Assembly (NCBI RefSeq): GCF_024806835.1
Contig: NZ_JANTYU010000007.1
Span: forward strand, 1 to 64,000
Source: Xanthomonas sp. 3793
GTDB taxonomy: Bacteria > Pseudomonadota > Gammaproteobacteria > Xanthomonadales > Xanthomonadaceae
Direction of reading: 5' to 3'
DNA length: 64,000 nt
Below, piece after piece: positions 17,416 through 26,425 of the stretch (its first letter is position 1; every line of letters begins with the position of its first letter). The translations under genes were made by a program, and so were the position numbers. The notes under the pieces are model-generated. The model was given only the letters and a program-made list of their open reading frames with translations. It searched no databases and was not told where the DNA came from.

Positions 17416-18153
17416 CTAGCGGTGATTCATCCGCTCGAACAAGGCTTCACCCAAGCGACGGGTGTCGGCCGAGATCCCGATCAGCACCTCGTCCTGACCG
17501 GCTTCAAGCTGGGCGATCGCCTCCTGGGCGAACTGCTCGGCGGGCATCATGTTGCGCGTGGCGGTGCCCGCACTGCGCATACCGCCACCCAGACCGGTAT
17601 CGACGATGGGCGGCGCGATCTCGATCACGCGGACGGTGCTGTCCTTCAGCTGGTGACGCAGACTCAGGGTGAAGGAGTGCAGCGCCGCCTTGCTGGCACA
17701 GTAGACCGGCACATCGGCCATCGGCGAGAACGCCAGCCCAGAGGTGATGTTGATGATGGCCGCGTGCTGTTGCTGCCGCAGCAACGGCAGCAGCTCGGCA
17801 ATCAGATGGATCGGCGCGGTCAGGTTGATGGCGATTTCCTGGTCGAGATCGGCCACAGCATCGGTGCCGGTGAAATCGCGATGCCGCTGCACGCCGGCAT
17901 TGTTGATCAGCATGTTGCAATGCGGATGGTGTGCCCGCAACCAGTCCACCAGTGCCCGACGACTTGCCGTGTCGGCGATATCGCAGACCTGGGTGATCAG
18001 CGCTGGCAGCGTGTCCTTGGCCTGGCGTAACGCAGCGGCACTACGCCCACAGATGATGACGGTGTTGCCCTGCTCCACCAGCGCGCGTGCGAGCGCAAAG
18101 CCGATGCCGGTGGCACCGCCGGTGATCAAGAGGGTGTTGGAGGTGAAATTCAT
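17416..18153 (-). CDS. Short-chain dehydrogenase (DltE-like)
   Basis: 245 residues from the ATG at 18153. Motifs: LLITGGATGIGFALA, MLINNAGVQ, NITSGLAF with the catalytic Ser, and VYCASKAALHSFTLSLR with Tyr-x-x-x-Lys, then EIAPPIVDTGL. The APPxVDTxL stretch is typical of the DltE/YdfG-like subgroup, whose substrates are not settled. It stands alone on the minus strand, convergent with the WYL regulator. Confidence 0.85.
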   Translation of the reverse strand: MNFTSNTLLITGGATGIGFALARALVEQGNTVIICGRSAAALRQAKDTLPALITQVCDIADTASRRALVDWLRAHHPHCNMLINNAGVQRHRDFTGTDAVADLDQEIAINLTAPIHLIAELLPLLRQQQHAAIINITSGLAFSPMADVPVYCASKAALHSFTLSLRHQLKDSTVRVIEIAPPIVDTGLGGGMRSAGTATRNMMPAEQFAQEAIAQLEAGQDEVLIGISADTRRLGEALFERMNHR

Positions 18154-18159
18154 GCGCAA

Positions 18160-18841
18160 TATCCTTCCAGGGTCAGTGGAGGCGCGCCGATGATGGGTCG
18201 TGAGAGATCAGCGGGCACACCTCGTTCCGGCAAGGCCGGTCTCGGTGTCGCGGATACCCTCGCGGGAGAGCTGGCCACCCTGATCGGATGGATGACCGGG
18301 CTACCATCCGGCCTGCACTCTTTCGACCGCGCAACTGTAGCCAAGCCATGCAACGCGGGCAATCGGGCATGGCGCAGTGACGAACGGGGGTTCAGCATCG
18401 TCACTGTGTCGGCTGCACTCACCGAGCGCGATCCGCTGGCCGCGATGGCGCCACGGCACGCGGCCATCAGGCCGACGGCAGCGGCGTGCACGCGCAGGAG
18501 ATGACCAGGTGGTTCGCCACCGATGCCCCGCGTCTGTGCCTGGATGCAGTGGAAACCGCTGTCCCAGGGCACCGATGGACGGCTGAGAAAGCCGGAGTCG
18601 CGTATTCGTAGACGACGCTTAGCGACGTCTCGGCAGCGCCGTCTTCGGTGGTCTACGGCGACCTGCTGCGGTTGCTGTTGCAGATCACTCACCGAGTCCT
18701 GCAACCCGCTGGAAGACATCGAGTCTCCGCCTGCGGGGGCTCGATGTTGTTGCAGCACCGGTGTCGGTCACCGATTGCTGCGGCAGGAGGGAGCGCGTCG
18801 CCCCACTCCTTCGGCCGCCGATCGACGCCAGCAACGGCGCG
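18160..18841. other. Long intergenic region with a decayed gene
   Basis: About 680 bases between the SDR start and the mesD stop. No intact gene is supported. Its right part (18508-18700) carries a recognisable fragment of an OprO-like porin; the left part probably includes more heavily eroded sequence of the same origin and the SDR promoter. Confidence 0.45.
18508..18700 (+). pseudogene. Remnant of the 3' end of an OprO/OprP porin gene
   Basis: Translated in shifting frames, the region gives FATDAPRLCLDAVETAV, then VAYS and finally VVYGDLLRLLLQIT, which lines up with FDTNAPRMRLDEVEAGV, FAYS and VVEGDLLRLQLQV at the end of the intact porin at 8297-9748. At the DNA level the end GGCGAYCTGCTGCGGTTGC is almost identical between the two. 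Stop codons, frameshifts and loss of the final Tyr show that it is not functional. It indicates that this locus once carried a second porin gene. Confidence 0.65.
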
Positions 18842-19873
18842 TTAACGCGCCGACAGTTCTGCCCGGATGATGTCCGCGCCCGCACTGAGGGCCTTGAGCT
18901 TGCCCCTTGCGACGTCCCGGGCAAGCGGCGCCATCCCGCAGTTGGTGGACGGGTAGAGCTTGTCGGCATCGACAAAGCGAAGCGCCTTGCGCAGCGTATC
19001 GGCTACTTCCTCCGCTGTTTCGATCGTGGTGCTTGCCACGTCGATGGCCCCGACCATTACCTTCTTGCCGCGCACCAGTTCGATCAGATCGATCGGCACG
19101 TGCGAGTTGTGGCACTCCAGCGAGACGATGTCGATGCTGGACGCCTGCAGCTTGGGGAACGACTCTTCGTACTGACGCCATTCCGAGCCCAGGGTCTGCT
19201 TCCAGTCGGTATTGGCCTTGATGCCGTAGCCATAGCAGATATGGACGGCAGTCTCGCACTTGAGCCCTTCCACCGCGCGTTCGAGGGTGGCAACCCCCCA
19301 GTCGTTGACCTCGTCGAAGAAGACGTTGAAGGCCGGCTCGTCGAACTGGATGATATCCACGCCGGCCGCTTCCAGCTCCTTCGCTTCCTCATTGAGGATC
19401 TTCGCAAATTCCCATGCCAGCTTTTCGCGGCTTTTGTAGTGCGCGTCGAACAGGGTATCGATCATCGTCATGGGGCCAGGCAGCGCCCATTTGATCGGCT
19501 GCGCGGTCTGCTGGCGCAGGAACCTGGCATCGTCCACGAAGACAGGCCTGGGGCGGCTCACCGCACCAACGACGGTGGGGACGCTGGCGTCGTAGCGGTT
19601 GCGGATCCTGACGGTCTCGCGCTTTTCGAAATCGACGCCGCTGAGGTGCTCGATGAAGGTGGTGACGAAATGCTGGCGGGTCTGCTCGCCGTCGCTGACG
19701 ATATCGATGCCGGCGTGCTGCTGTTCCTGCAGCGACAGGCGCAATGCGTCCTGCTTGCCTTCGCTCAGTTCCTCGTCCTGCAGCTTCCAGGGCGACCAGA
19801 GTTTTTCCGGCTGCGCGAGCCAGGACGGCTTGGGCAGGCTGCCGGCGGTGGAGGTGGGGAGCAGCTTTTTCAT
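18842..19873 (-). CDS. mesD: Methionine synthase MesD-like (MetE catalytic domain only)
   Basis: 343 residues, equal to the C-terminal half of cobalamin-independent methionine synthase without the N-terminal folate-binding half. Zinc ligands are conserved: His211 and Cys213 (AVHICYG), Glu253 (SLECHNS) and Cys312 (STNCGM); the substrate aspartate lies in QFDEPAF (Asp178). Adjacent DUF1852/MesX places it in the MesD family, which was reported to make methionine from homocysteine only together with MesX and oxygen. The mesX stop lies 28 bases upstream. Methyl donor for this family is unsettled; an MTHFR-like gene across the divergent promoter is suggestive. Confidence 0.85.
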   Translation of the reverse strand: MKKLLPTSTAGSLPKPSWLAQPEKLWSPWKLQDEELSEGKQDALRLSLQEQQHAGIDIVSDGEQTRQHFVTTFIEHLSGVDFEKRETVRIRNRYDASVPTVVGAVSRPRPVFVDDARFLRQQTAQPIKWALPGPMTMIDTLFDAHYKSREKLAWEFAKILNEEAKELEAAGVDIIQFDEPAFNVFFDEVNDWGVATLERAVEGLKCETAVHICYGYGIKANTDWKQTLGSEWRQYEESFPKLQASSIDIVSLECHNSHVPIDLIELVRGKKVMVGAIDVASTTIETAEEVADTLRKALRFVDADKLYPSTNCGMAPLARDVARGKLKALSAGADIIRAELSAR

Positions 19874-19901
19874 GATGAGTGATGTCTTGCGTTCTTGTTG
19901 A

Positions 19902-20885
19902 TTAGACAGCGTGGTGGGAAACCCACTGCGCGAGAATCTTGCCGTAGGGCCTGATGAAGTGCTCCTCGGTGAATTTGCCCTGCGTCACCGCGAGCTGGCT
20001 GCGCTCTTCCCGGTCGTAGACGATCTGGGTAGAGGAATAATCCTGATGCTTCAGGCTCGGCTGGTAGATAGCCCCCGCCGCGGAATTGGCGTTGTAGATC
20101 TCCGGGCGGTAAATCTTCTGGAACGTCTCCATGGTGCTGATGGTGCCGATCAGCTCCAGATTGGTGTAGTCGTTGAGCAGGTCGCCGAAGAAGTAAAAAG
20201 CCAACGGGGCGACGCTGTTGGGAGGCATGAAGTAGCGCACCCGCAGGCCCATCTTCTCGAAGTAGCGATCGGTCAGGGAAAATTCGTCCTGCCGGTACTC
20301 GATGCCGAGCACGGGGTGCCGGTTTCCCGTTCGGTGATAGACCCTGCTGCTGGAGACGCTGATGCAGATGACAGGCGGTTTGGCGAAACGCGCGCTATAG
20401 GCGTCCGAGTTCACGAAATGCTTGAACAACTGTCCATGCAGGCTGCCGAAATCGTCCGGGATGCCGAATGCGGACCTGTCCTGGTTGTGGGCGGGCAGCA
20501 GCACGCTGAAATCGTAGTCGCGGACGTAGGAGGAAAAGTTGTTTCCTGCGATGCCATCGATGCGCGCGCCGGTCGTTCTGTCGAGGATGTTGGTCTTGAG
20601 GATCTCGATCAACGGAAACTCATCGCCCCGTTCGCTCCCGGCAACCGTCATCTGCACCGAGATGATGTCCAGTTCCACAGCGTAGCGGTCGCGCCTGGGG
20701 TTATCCCAATGCGCAAGGTCGTTGAAGCGGTTGTTGATCATCGCAAGCGTGTTGCGCAAGTTTTCCTGGCGACGCTCACCCCTGGCGAGGTTGGCGAAGT
20801 TCGTGGTGTTGCGCGTATTGCCCGCGGGACGATAGTCCTCGTCGAAGCGGAGGCTCTTGATGCCGAAGGTGAATTCTTGAGTCAT
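19902..20885 (-). CDS. mesX: MesX (DUF1852), partner of the MesD methionine synthase
   Basis: 327 residues starting MTQEFTFGIKSLRFDEDYRP. The strings RNTTNFANLARGERRQENLRNTL, MINNRFNDLAHWDNP, DRYAVELDIISV and EHFIRPYGKILAQWVSHH mark DUF1852. This family was shown in Acinetobacter to be required, with oxygen, for methionine formation by MesD. Biochemical role is not known; redox or methyl-donor handling are options. It lies between an msuE-like flavin reductase and mesD on the same strand, so reduced flavin may be its electron source (inference). Confidence 0.85.
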   Translation of the reverse strand: MTQEFTFGIKSLRFDEDYRPAGNTRNTTNFANLARGERRQENLRNTLAMINNRFNDLAHWDNPRRDRYAVELDIISVQMTVAGSERGDEFPLIEILKTNILDRTTGARIDGIAGNNFSSYVRDYDFSVLLPAHNQDRSAFGIPDDFGSLHGQLFKHFVNSDAYSARFAKPPVICISVSSSRVYHRTGNRHPVLGIEYRQDEFSLTDRYFEKMGLRVRYFMPPNSVAPLAFYFFGDLLNDYTNLELIGTISTMETFQKIYRPEIYNANSAAGAIYQPSLKHQDYSSTQIVYDREERSQLAVTQGKFTEEHFIRPYGKILAQWVSHHAV

Positions 20886-21048
20886 TGCGAGCTGACGCCT
20901 TGTTTCCGAGATGAGACGGGCGGGCTTGCCTGCACAGGCGGCGATGCCTGCTGGAGGGAGCCCGGAAATCCGGATCGGCAGGCGATCGCCCGCTGATCCG
21001 GTGGCCGGCAAAGGGCGTTGCGGCCCGCCGGCCTTGGCCGACTGGCCC

Positions 21049-21645
21049 TCAGGCTGCGGCCACGTTTTGTGCTGCGTCGATGGTGCCTGCCGGCCGCGTC
21101 AATGCGATCAGCGGCAGTGCGCGCTGCACTGCCAGCCTGGCGCGCTCGGCCAGGGCCTCGTTGTGCACGCGGTAGTCCAGGAAGTCGCGGTCGGTGGCGT
21201 AGACGCCCAGCGGCAACGTGCGCGCCTGGAAGAAACTGAAAAGTGGCCGCAGCTGGTGATCGATCACCAGCGCATGACGCTCGCTGCCGCCGGTTGCCGC
21301 CAACAGGATGGGCGTGTCGATCAAGGCATCCTGATGGATGAAGTCGAAGAAATGCTTGAACAACCCGGTGAAGGAACCGCGATAGACCGGCGTGGTCACC
21401 ACCACAACGTCGGCCTGCTCCACCGCCGACAGTGCCTGCTCCACCGTTGCCGGCAGCTGCGAGCGCCACATCGCACCAGCAAACTGCGGTGCCAACGCTC
21501 CGAGTTCGACCAGCTGTTGCTCGCACGGCACCGCATCGGCGATCAAGGCCAGCAGGTGCTCGGCCAGGGCGACGGCCTTGGAGGGACGTTGCAGCCCGCC
21601 GGAGACGGCGACGACGCGGAGCGGGTGTGGCACGTTGACAGTCAT
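21049..21645 (-). CDS. msuE: MsuE-like NAD(P)H:FMN reductase
   Basis: 198 residues with a flavodoxin-like fold: VVAVSGGLQRPSKAVALAEHL (phosphate-binding loop), VVVVTTPVYRGSFTGLFKHFFD and LLAATGGSERHALVIDHQLRPLFSFF. These match the NADPH-dependent FMN reductases of the MsuE/SsuE family that feed FMNH2 to two-component monooxygenases. Here no sulfonate monooxygenase is adjacent; instead the gene heads the mesX-mesD unit (gap 163 bases). It starts 97 bases from the divergent MetR-like gene. Confidence 0.8.
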   Translation of the reverse strand: MTVNVPHPLRVVAVSGGLQRPSKAVALAEHLLALIADAVPCEQQLVELGALAPQFAGAMWRSQLPATVEQALSAVEQADVVVVTTPVYRGSFTGLFKHFFDFIHQDALIDTPILLAATGGSERHALVIDHQLRPLFSFFQARTLPLGVYATDRDFLDYRVHNEALAERARLAVQRALPLIALTRPAGTIDAAQNVAAA

Positions 21646-21742
21646 GCGGGGCGGCCTAGAACGACGAGTCCTGATGCTAGGGCTCGCATTCGATGAAGTA
21701 AAATGGTGTTATTTCAACAATCCATGAATTCGGATCATCTGA
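21646..21742. promoter_or_regulatory. Divergent promoter of msuE-mesX-mesD and metR
   Basis: 97 bases, AT-richer than the surroundings. It contains TGAAGTAAAATGGTGTTATTTCA (TGAA and TTCA arms) and a second TGAATTCGGATCATCTGAA stretch next to the metR start. MetR of enterobacteria recognises TGAA-N5-TTCA; here the arms are present but the spacing differs, so assignment as the LysR binding region is provisional. Confidence 0.4.
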
Positions 21743-22657
21743 ATGCTTGAGCGCATCCATCTCACCATCGTCCAGCAGGTCGAACAGCAAGGCTCGCTGA
21801 CCGCCGCCGCCGGCGTACTGAACCTGACCCAGTCGGCGCTGAGCCACAGCATGAAGAAGCTGGAGCAGCAGCTGGGCACCGACGTCTGGCTGCGCGAGGG
21901 GCGCAGCCTGCGCCTGACCCAGGCCGGCCAGTACCTGCTGGCGGTGGCCAACCGGGTGCTGCCGCAACTGGACCTGGCCGAAGAGCGCCTGGGGCAGTTC
22001 GCACAGGGCGAACGCGGCGCGCTGCGTATCGGCATGGAGTGCCACCCCTGCTACCAGTGGCTGCTCAAGCTGGTGGCGCCCTATCTGGCCACCTGGCCGG
22101 ACGTGGATGTGGACGTGAAGCAGAAGTTCCAGTTCGGCGGCATCGGCGCGCTATTCGGTTACGAGATCGATCTGCTGGTCACGCCCGACCCGCTGTACAA
22201 GCCAGGGCTGCGGTTCGAACCGGTGTTCGACTACGAGCAGGTGCTGGTGGTGGCCAAGAGCCATGCGCTGGCGTCGGCTGCCTACGTCAGGCCCCAGCAG
22301 CTGACGCGCGAAGTGCTCATCAGCTATCCGGTGGACCTTGAGCGCCTGGACATCTACAGCCAGTTCCTGTTGCCGGCCGGTGTCACGCCCAGGCGCCACA
22401 AGGCCATCGAAACCACCGACATCATGATGCAGATGGTGGCCAGCGGCCGCGGCGTGGCCGCCATGCCGCGCTGGCTGGTGGAGGAATACGCCTCCAGGAT
22501 GGAGGTGGTGCCGGTGCGGCTGGGCGCGCGCGGCATCCCCAAGCAGATCTTCCTGGGCGCACGCGAAGCGGATATCGCCGTCGACTACCTGCGTGCCTTC
22601 ATCGAACTGGCGCGCCAGCCTGCCAATGGCACCGCCATGACACCCGAAGCCCACTGA
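21743..22657 (+). CDS. metR: MetR-like LysR family regulator
   Basis: 304 residues. LysR helix-turn-helix at 1-60 (QQGSLTAAAGVLNLTQSALSHSMKKLEQQLG) and an effector domain with MECHPCYQWLLKL, DVDVKQKFQFGGIGALFGYEIDLLVTPDPLYKPGL and VASGRGVAAMPRWLVEEYA. MECHxCxxWL and DLVxxxDPxxxxGL are typical of MetR, which senses homocysteine and controls methionine genes. Divergence from the msuE-mesX-mesD operon and co-direction with an MTHFR-like gene agree. Confidence 0.85.
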   Translation: MLERIHLTIVQQVEQQGSLTAAAGVLNLTQSALSHSMKKLEQQLGTDVWLREGRSLRLTQAGQYLLAVANRVLPQLDLAEERLGQFAQGERGALRIGMECHPCYQWLLKLVAPYLATWPDVDVDVKQKFQFGGIGALFGYEIDLLVTPDPLYKPGLRFEPVFDYEQVLVVAKSHALASAAYVRPQQLTREVLISYPVDLERLDIYSQFLLPAGVTPRRHKAIETTDIMMQMVASGRGVAAMPRWLVEEYASRMEVVPVRLGARGIPKQIFLGAREADIAVDYLRAFIELARQPANGTAMTPEAH

Positions 22658-22761
22658 CGGACATCACCACAACGCGCGCGCGCGCTGGCGCTTTTCCAGC
22701 TCGATCGGAGTGGACACACCTCAGCCACCCAATCATCACCTCAGAACGGCAAGAGCCTTTG

Positions 22762-23634
22762 ATGTCTCCGGATACGCCCCGCCTGGCCAGCACCATCACC
22801 GACGCCTATTCCCTGGAGATCGGCGCAACCGACATTGCCGGGCTGACCGCGGCGGCGCCTCGGATCATGCGCGGCTCGACCATTGCCATCCCCTACCTGC
22901 CCAACCAGGACGACGACGCGCGACTGGCCGCTGCACGGAGGGTGCACACACTCGGCTTTCAGCCGATGCCGCACCTGTCCGCGCGCCGCATCGCCTCGCG
23001 CGAGGAGCTCCACACCTTCGTCAGGCGCGCCGTCGATGAGGCCGGCGTCGAGCGTTGCCTGGTGATTGCGGGCGATCCACCCGCTCCGAGAGGGCCGTTT
23101 GCGGACAGCTTGTCGCTGATCGCTACCGGGATCTTCAAGCGCTGCGGCATCCGGACCATCGCCGTGGCGGGGCATCCGGACGGACATCCGGACATGCCTG
23201 CGGCCGACCAATGGGATGTGCTGGAACGCAAGTGTCGCAGCATCGCCGAGCGCGGCATGACGCCGCTGATCGTCACCCAGTTCGCCTTCGACGCCGACCT
23301 GGTGCTGGCGTGGTTGCAGGCGCTGCGCGCGCGTGGCATCGAACATCGCGTGCGTGTGGGCGTTCCCGGTCCCGCGGGCGTGGCGGTGCTCGCACGCTAT
23401 GCCGCACGCTGCGGTGTCGGCGCCTGTGCATCGATGCTGTCCAAGTACGGCATCTCGCTCGGCAAGTTGCTGGGGACCGCCGGGCCGGATCGCTTTGTGG
23501 ATCGCCTGGCCACAGGCCTGACTGAAGCGCATGGAGACGTCAGCCTGCACTTCTATCCCTTCGGCGGCATCGCGCAGACTATCGCTTGGGTGGAGCACTA
23601 CCGCTCCAGCACCGCGCGGGTCAGCGCGGGCTGA
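22762..23634 (+). CDS. Methylenetetrahydrofolate reductase-like protein
   Basis: 290 residues with a TIM-barrel MTHFR-like layout: YSLEIGATDIAGL, ARRVHTLGFQPMPHLSARRI, RCLVIAGDPPAPRGPF (the usual L-x-L-x-G-D-P motif), TPLIVTQFAFDADLVLAWL (ITQxxFD) and LHFYPFGGI at the end. Canonical MetF also has PHLTC near the start; PHLSA here is related. These proteins reduce methylene-THF to methyl-THF with FAD. Its place beside the MetR gene and the MesD module suggests it supplies or replaces the methyl donor for that system. It is shorter and more divergent than housekeeping MetF, so another folate or one-carbon substrate is possible. Confidence 0.75.
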   Translation: MSPDTPRLASTITDAYSLEIGATDIAGLTAAAPRIMRGSTIAIPYLPNQDDDARLAAARRVHTLGFQPMPHLSARRIASREELHTFVRRAVDEAGVERCLVIAGDPPAPRGPFADSLSLIATGIFKRCGIRTIAVAGHPDGHPDMPAADQWDVLERKCRSIAERGMTPLIVTQFAFDADLVLAWLQALRARGIEHRVRVGVPGPAGVAVLARYAARCGVGACASMLSKYGISLGKLLGTAGPDRFVDRLATGLTEAHGDVSLHFYPFGGIAQTIAWVEHYRSSTARVSAG

Positions 23635-23673
23635 CACCGCGCCGAATTGAGCGCTGCACATCGATCGCAACCC

Positions 23674-23850
23674 TCAGGCTTTATCAAGCGATGCGTCGAG
23701 TGCCTCGCCATGTGCACGACCTGGATCACAGTCCGTAGTATTTACTTCTGGCGTTTTTGTTTGCTGCGCGTGAGGTGCTGCAGCGCACAGCAGACCTGTC
23801 ACAAGCGCGAGGTATAACCATCGGCGAATCGCGGCGAGGGGGCGCTGCAT
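23674..23850 (-). CDS. Possible small exported protein
   Basis: 58 codons from the ATG at 23850. Residues 1-29 look like a signal peptide (basic start, LYLALVTGLLCAAAPHAQQ) and the rest is short and polar. There is no clear ribosome-binding site and the frame overlaps the likely promoter of the CMF-like gene on the other strand. It may be spurious. Confidence 0.25.
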   Translation of the reverse strand: MQRPLAAIRRWLYLALVTGLLCAAAPHAQQTKTPEVNTTDCDPGRAHGEALDASLDKA

Positions 23851-23910
23851 CCGGTGTCGCTGCACTGCGCAGCGGCATCGCTTCTGCAACGCTCAAGGAG
23901 AGATGTCGCC

Positions 23911-25863
23911 ATGCCGAAGCCGTCGCTGTTGTCATTGCTGTGCACCCTGTCGATCGTGACCACGCCGCTCGCAGCAGCCGAGCTGCAGCCCAAACAACTG
24001 GCTGGCCCACCGGAGGAGTTCGCGCAGATGCGCGCGCCCGATCCGGCCGAGTCGGCGATCCTGTCCAAGAGTGCGTTGCTGCCGGTGGAACTGACGCCCG
24101 CAGGGACTGCAGCGCGGTGGCAAGGCACGCTGCCGGTGGAGAACGGCCACCTGCGCTTCATGGTGCTGGCGGGCGAACAGGCGTGGGATGCGGCGATCAG
24201 CGCGCCACGCGTTGCCGGCGCGCGCGCCGCTGCCGTTGCACCGCAACTGCAGGCACAGCGCACACTGCTAGGCACGGCCGAGAGCGGCGCCAGCGGCATG
24301 CGCTATGCCGTGGACACCGCCCAGAACGGCAATTGGTCGCTGACGCTGCACTCGGCATCACCAGTGGCGCAGCGTGGCTATGTGCTGATGGAAGGCGATG
24401 CGCGCACGCAGCTGGCCTCATACCCGCGCGATCGCCAGCAGTTGGTGGGCAAGTCGCTCACGCTCAACGCCATGCTCAGCGGCAACGACGCGCATGGAGC
24501 CACCTTGCTTGCGGGCCAGGCCGGCCAGATCGATGAAGCCAGCCTGCGCGTGATCGATCCGCAAGGCGGCGTGCGCGTTCTACCGATGGCCGACGATGGT
24601 GCGCATAACGATGGCGCCGCCGGCGACGGCGTGTATGGGGGCAATTTCCAGCCAACGCGCGAGGGGACCTGGATCGCGCAGGTGATCGTGCGCGGCCACG
24701 ACCAGGCCGGGCAGGCATTTGTCCGCACCAGCGAACACGTGTTGCCGGTGCTGGATACCTCGCTGCGATTGCTCGGCAACGCGCTCAACGCACGTGCTGG
24801 CGAGGCTACGCGGCTGACGGTGGCACTGCCGGTGGCCGCGCGCGGCAATGCACCGTCGCACTATCGGGTGTTCGGGCAGGTGTGGGGTACCGATGCCAAG
24901 GGCAAGGACGTGCCGGTGGCGTGGATCGGCGGCATGCTGACGCCGCAGCAGGGGCAGTTGCCGCTGAGCCTGGACGAACGCTGGATCGCGCGTGCCGGTG
25001 CGCGTGCGCCGTTCACGCTGCGCGGACTGCGTATTGAAGATCCGGATCACTATATTCCACTGGTGCAGGCCGGCACGCTGCCACTGCAGGTGCCCACGTT
25101 GCGACGTGCCAGCATTGCGCGGTCCAGCGCGGCGATCGATGAAAGCATGCGCATGGGGCCGCGCCCGTCGACGCTGGCCACCGCGATGGCACAGCCGCAG
25201 GCAACGGGCTCGCAACTGGTGCTGGTGCACGGCTATTGCTCCAACGGCGTATGGCCGCAGGCGCAGTTCACCAATGCCTCGACATTCCTGGATGCCAAGC
25301 AAAACCGCAGCAACGATCAGTTTGCGCAACGCATCGCACAGTTCGCCAGCCAGTGGTCGTCGTTCTCCACGGTGGCGCACAGCCAGGGCGGCATGGCCGC
25401 ACTGCATCTGTATGCGTACTACTGGAGCGGCCTGGATAACGCCAGCGGCGGGCGCGTGATGCAATCGGTGGGTACGCCGTACCAGGGCACCAATCTGTCG
25501 GGCGTGCTTGCTGCGGTGGGCTCGTGGTTCGGGGTGGGCTGCGGCACCAACACCGACCTCACCTACGACGGCGCCAAGGCCTGGCTGGCCGGCATTCCCG
25601 CCGACGCACGCGCCAAGGTCAACTACTACACCACCTCGTTCGCCAAGACCAACTGGTACACCAACGACTATTGCAACGCGGCCTCGGACCTGGTCTTGAA
25701 CGACCCGGAAGACGGCACCGTGGAGCAGGTCAATGCGCAGCTGCCGGGCGGCGTGAATCGCGGCCACACCACCGGCCAATGCCACACCACCGGCATGCGC
25801 GACCCGGCGCAGTACCTGGACGCAAACCGCAACGCGGTGATGAACGCCAACGCGGCGCGGTGA
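23911..25863 (+). CDS. Exported CMF-like alpha/beta hydrolase with anchor-X domain
   Basis: 650 residues; ATG at 23911 with AAGGAG 10 bases upstream. Signal peptide 1-23 (VTTPLAAAE). The middle (about 180-300) holds a beta-sandwich with DDGAHNDGAAGDGVYGGNF, a metal-binding loop of choice-of-anchor X proteins. From about residue 425 is an alpha/beta-hydrolase: LVLVHGYCSNG (oxyanion), VAHSQGGMAAL (nucleophile Ser in AHSQG), NDPEDGTVE and a late His (RGHTTGQCHTTG). The layout agrees with proteins annotated as conditioned medium factor. Likely a secreted lipase or esterase; the substrate is not known. Confidence 0.8.
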   Translation: MPKPSLLSLLCTLSIVTTPLAAAELQPKQLAGPPEEFAQMRAPDPAESAILSKSALLPVELTPAGTAARWQGTLPVENGHLRFMVLAGEQAWDAAISAPRVAGARAAAVAPQLQAQRTLLGTAESGASGMRYAVDTAQNGNWSLTLHSASPVAQRGYVLMEGDARTQLASYPRDRQQLVGKSLTLNAMLSGNDAHGATLLAGQAGQIDEASLRVIDPQGGVRVLPMADDGAHNDGAAGDGVYGGNFQPTREGTWIAQVIVRGHDQAGQAFVRTSEHVLPVLDTSLRLLGNALNARAGEATRLTVALPVAARGNAPSHYRVFGQVWGTDAKGKDVPVAWIGGMLTPQQGQLPLSLDERWIARAGARAPFTLRGLRIEDPDHYIPLVQAGTLPLQVPTLRRASIARSSAAIDESMRMGPRPSTLATAMAQPQATGSQLVLVHGYCSNGVWPQAQFTNASTFLDAKQNRSNDQFAQRIAQFASQWSSFSTVAHSQGGMAALHLYAYYWSGLDNASGGRVMQSVGTPYQGTNLSGVLAAVGSWFGVGCGTNTDLTYDGAKAWLAGIPADARAKVNYYTTSFAKTNWYTNDYCNAASDLVLNDPEDGTVEQVNAQLPGGVNRGHTTGQCHTTGMRDPAQYLDANRNAVMNANAAR

Positions 25864-25924
25864 TGCTCAAAAAGACGTCAGCGCACTCGGTGGCCGGCGC
25901 GTAAGCACCGGCCACCTGCGGTCT

Positions 25925-26272
25925 TCAAGCCTTGGTGATCCTAAGATTGACGCCTAGTGACCGCTCGCTTTCAGATCCGCCAGTGATTTTAGAAACCACG
26001 GCCGTCACTTCCCCGCCGTGATCCAGGTGTCTTGCCATTTCAGCTGCAAGGTCTGCGGGGGGATAGCCGATCTGTACGGATGCGGAAAAGAAAATCAGCA
26101 CCCGTGCAGTAATGAAGACAGCGACGGCGTTCGCGCCGTAAGGGTTTGCAGGCTCGCGCCGAAGCACGACAGGCATACCAATCCGACAAAACTTCTCGAT
26201 AGAGGCTTGTCGGGATACTCCATTTGCATTGGAGACCGAGACGCCAACGACCTTGGTAGGAAACGTGCCCAT
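25925..26272 (-). CDS. Stand-alone HIRAN domain protein
   Basis: 115 residues. TKVVGVSVSNANG, VVLRREPANPYGANAVAVF and QIGYPPADLAAEMARHLDHGGEVTAVVSKITGG reproduce the HIRAN pattern (V-G-x-x-x..., L-x-R-E-P-x-N-P-x-x-x-N-A-x-x-V, x-I-G-Y-L/P). HIRAN domains bind 3' ends of DNA when fused to helicases (HLTF, Rad5); free bacterial versions are uncharacterised. An in-frame TTG at 26284 is an alternative start; ATG 26272 has GGAAA upstream. GC content is lower than nearby genes, suggesting acquisition. No restriction or helicase gene is adjacent. Confidence 0.8.
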   Translation of the reverse strand: MGTFPTKVVGVSVSNANGVSRQASIEKFCRIGMPVVLRREPANPYGANAVAVFITARVLIFFSASVQIGYPPADLAAEMARHLDHGGEVTAVVSKITGGSESERSLGVNLRITKA

Positions 26273-26425
26273 GAAAGTTTCCAAATAGTCTTGGATGTCT
26301 CAAGCAAGGGCGAGGCGCAGGCGTGATGCAACGGCGCTGGGCGTGATGCATCGATCAAGGGTTGGATGCGTGCGCCGGTCTTCGCCCCAGGTCGCTTTCT
26401 ACGTGCATCTTGTTCGTAGTCCGGT

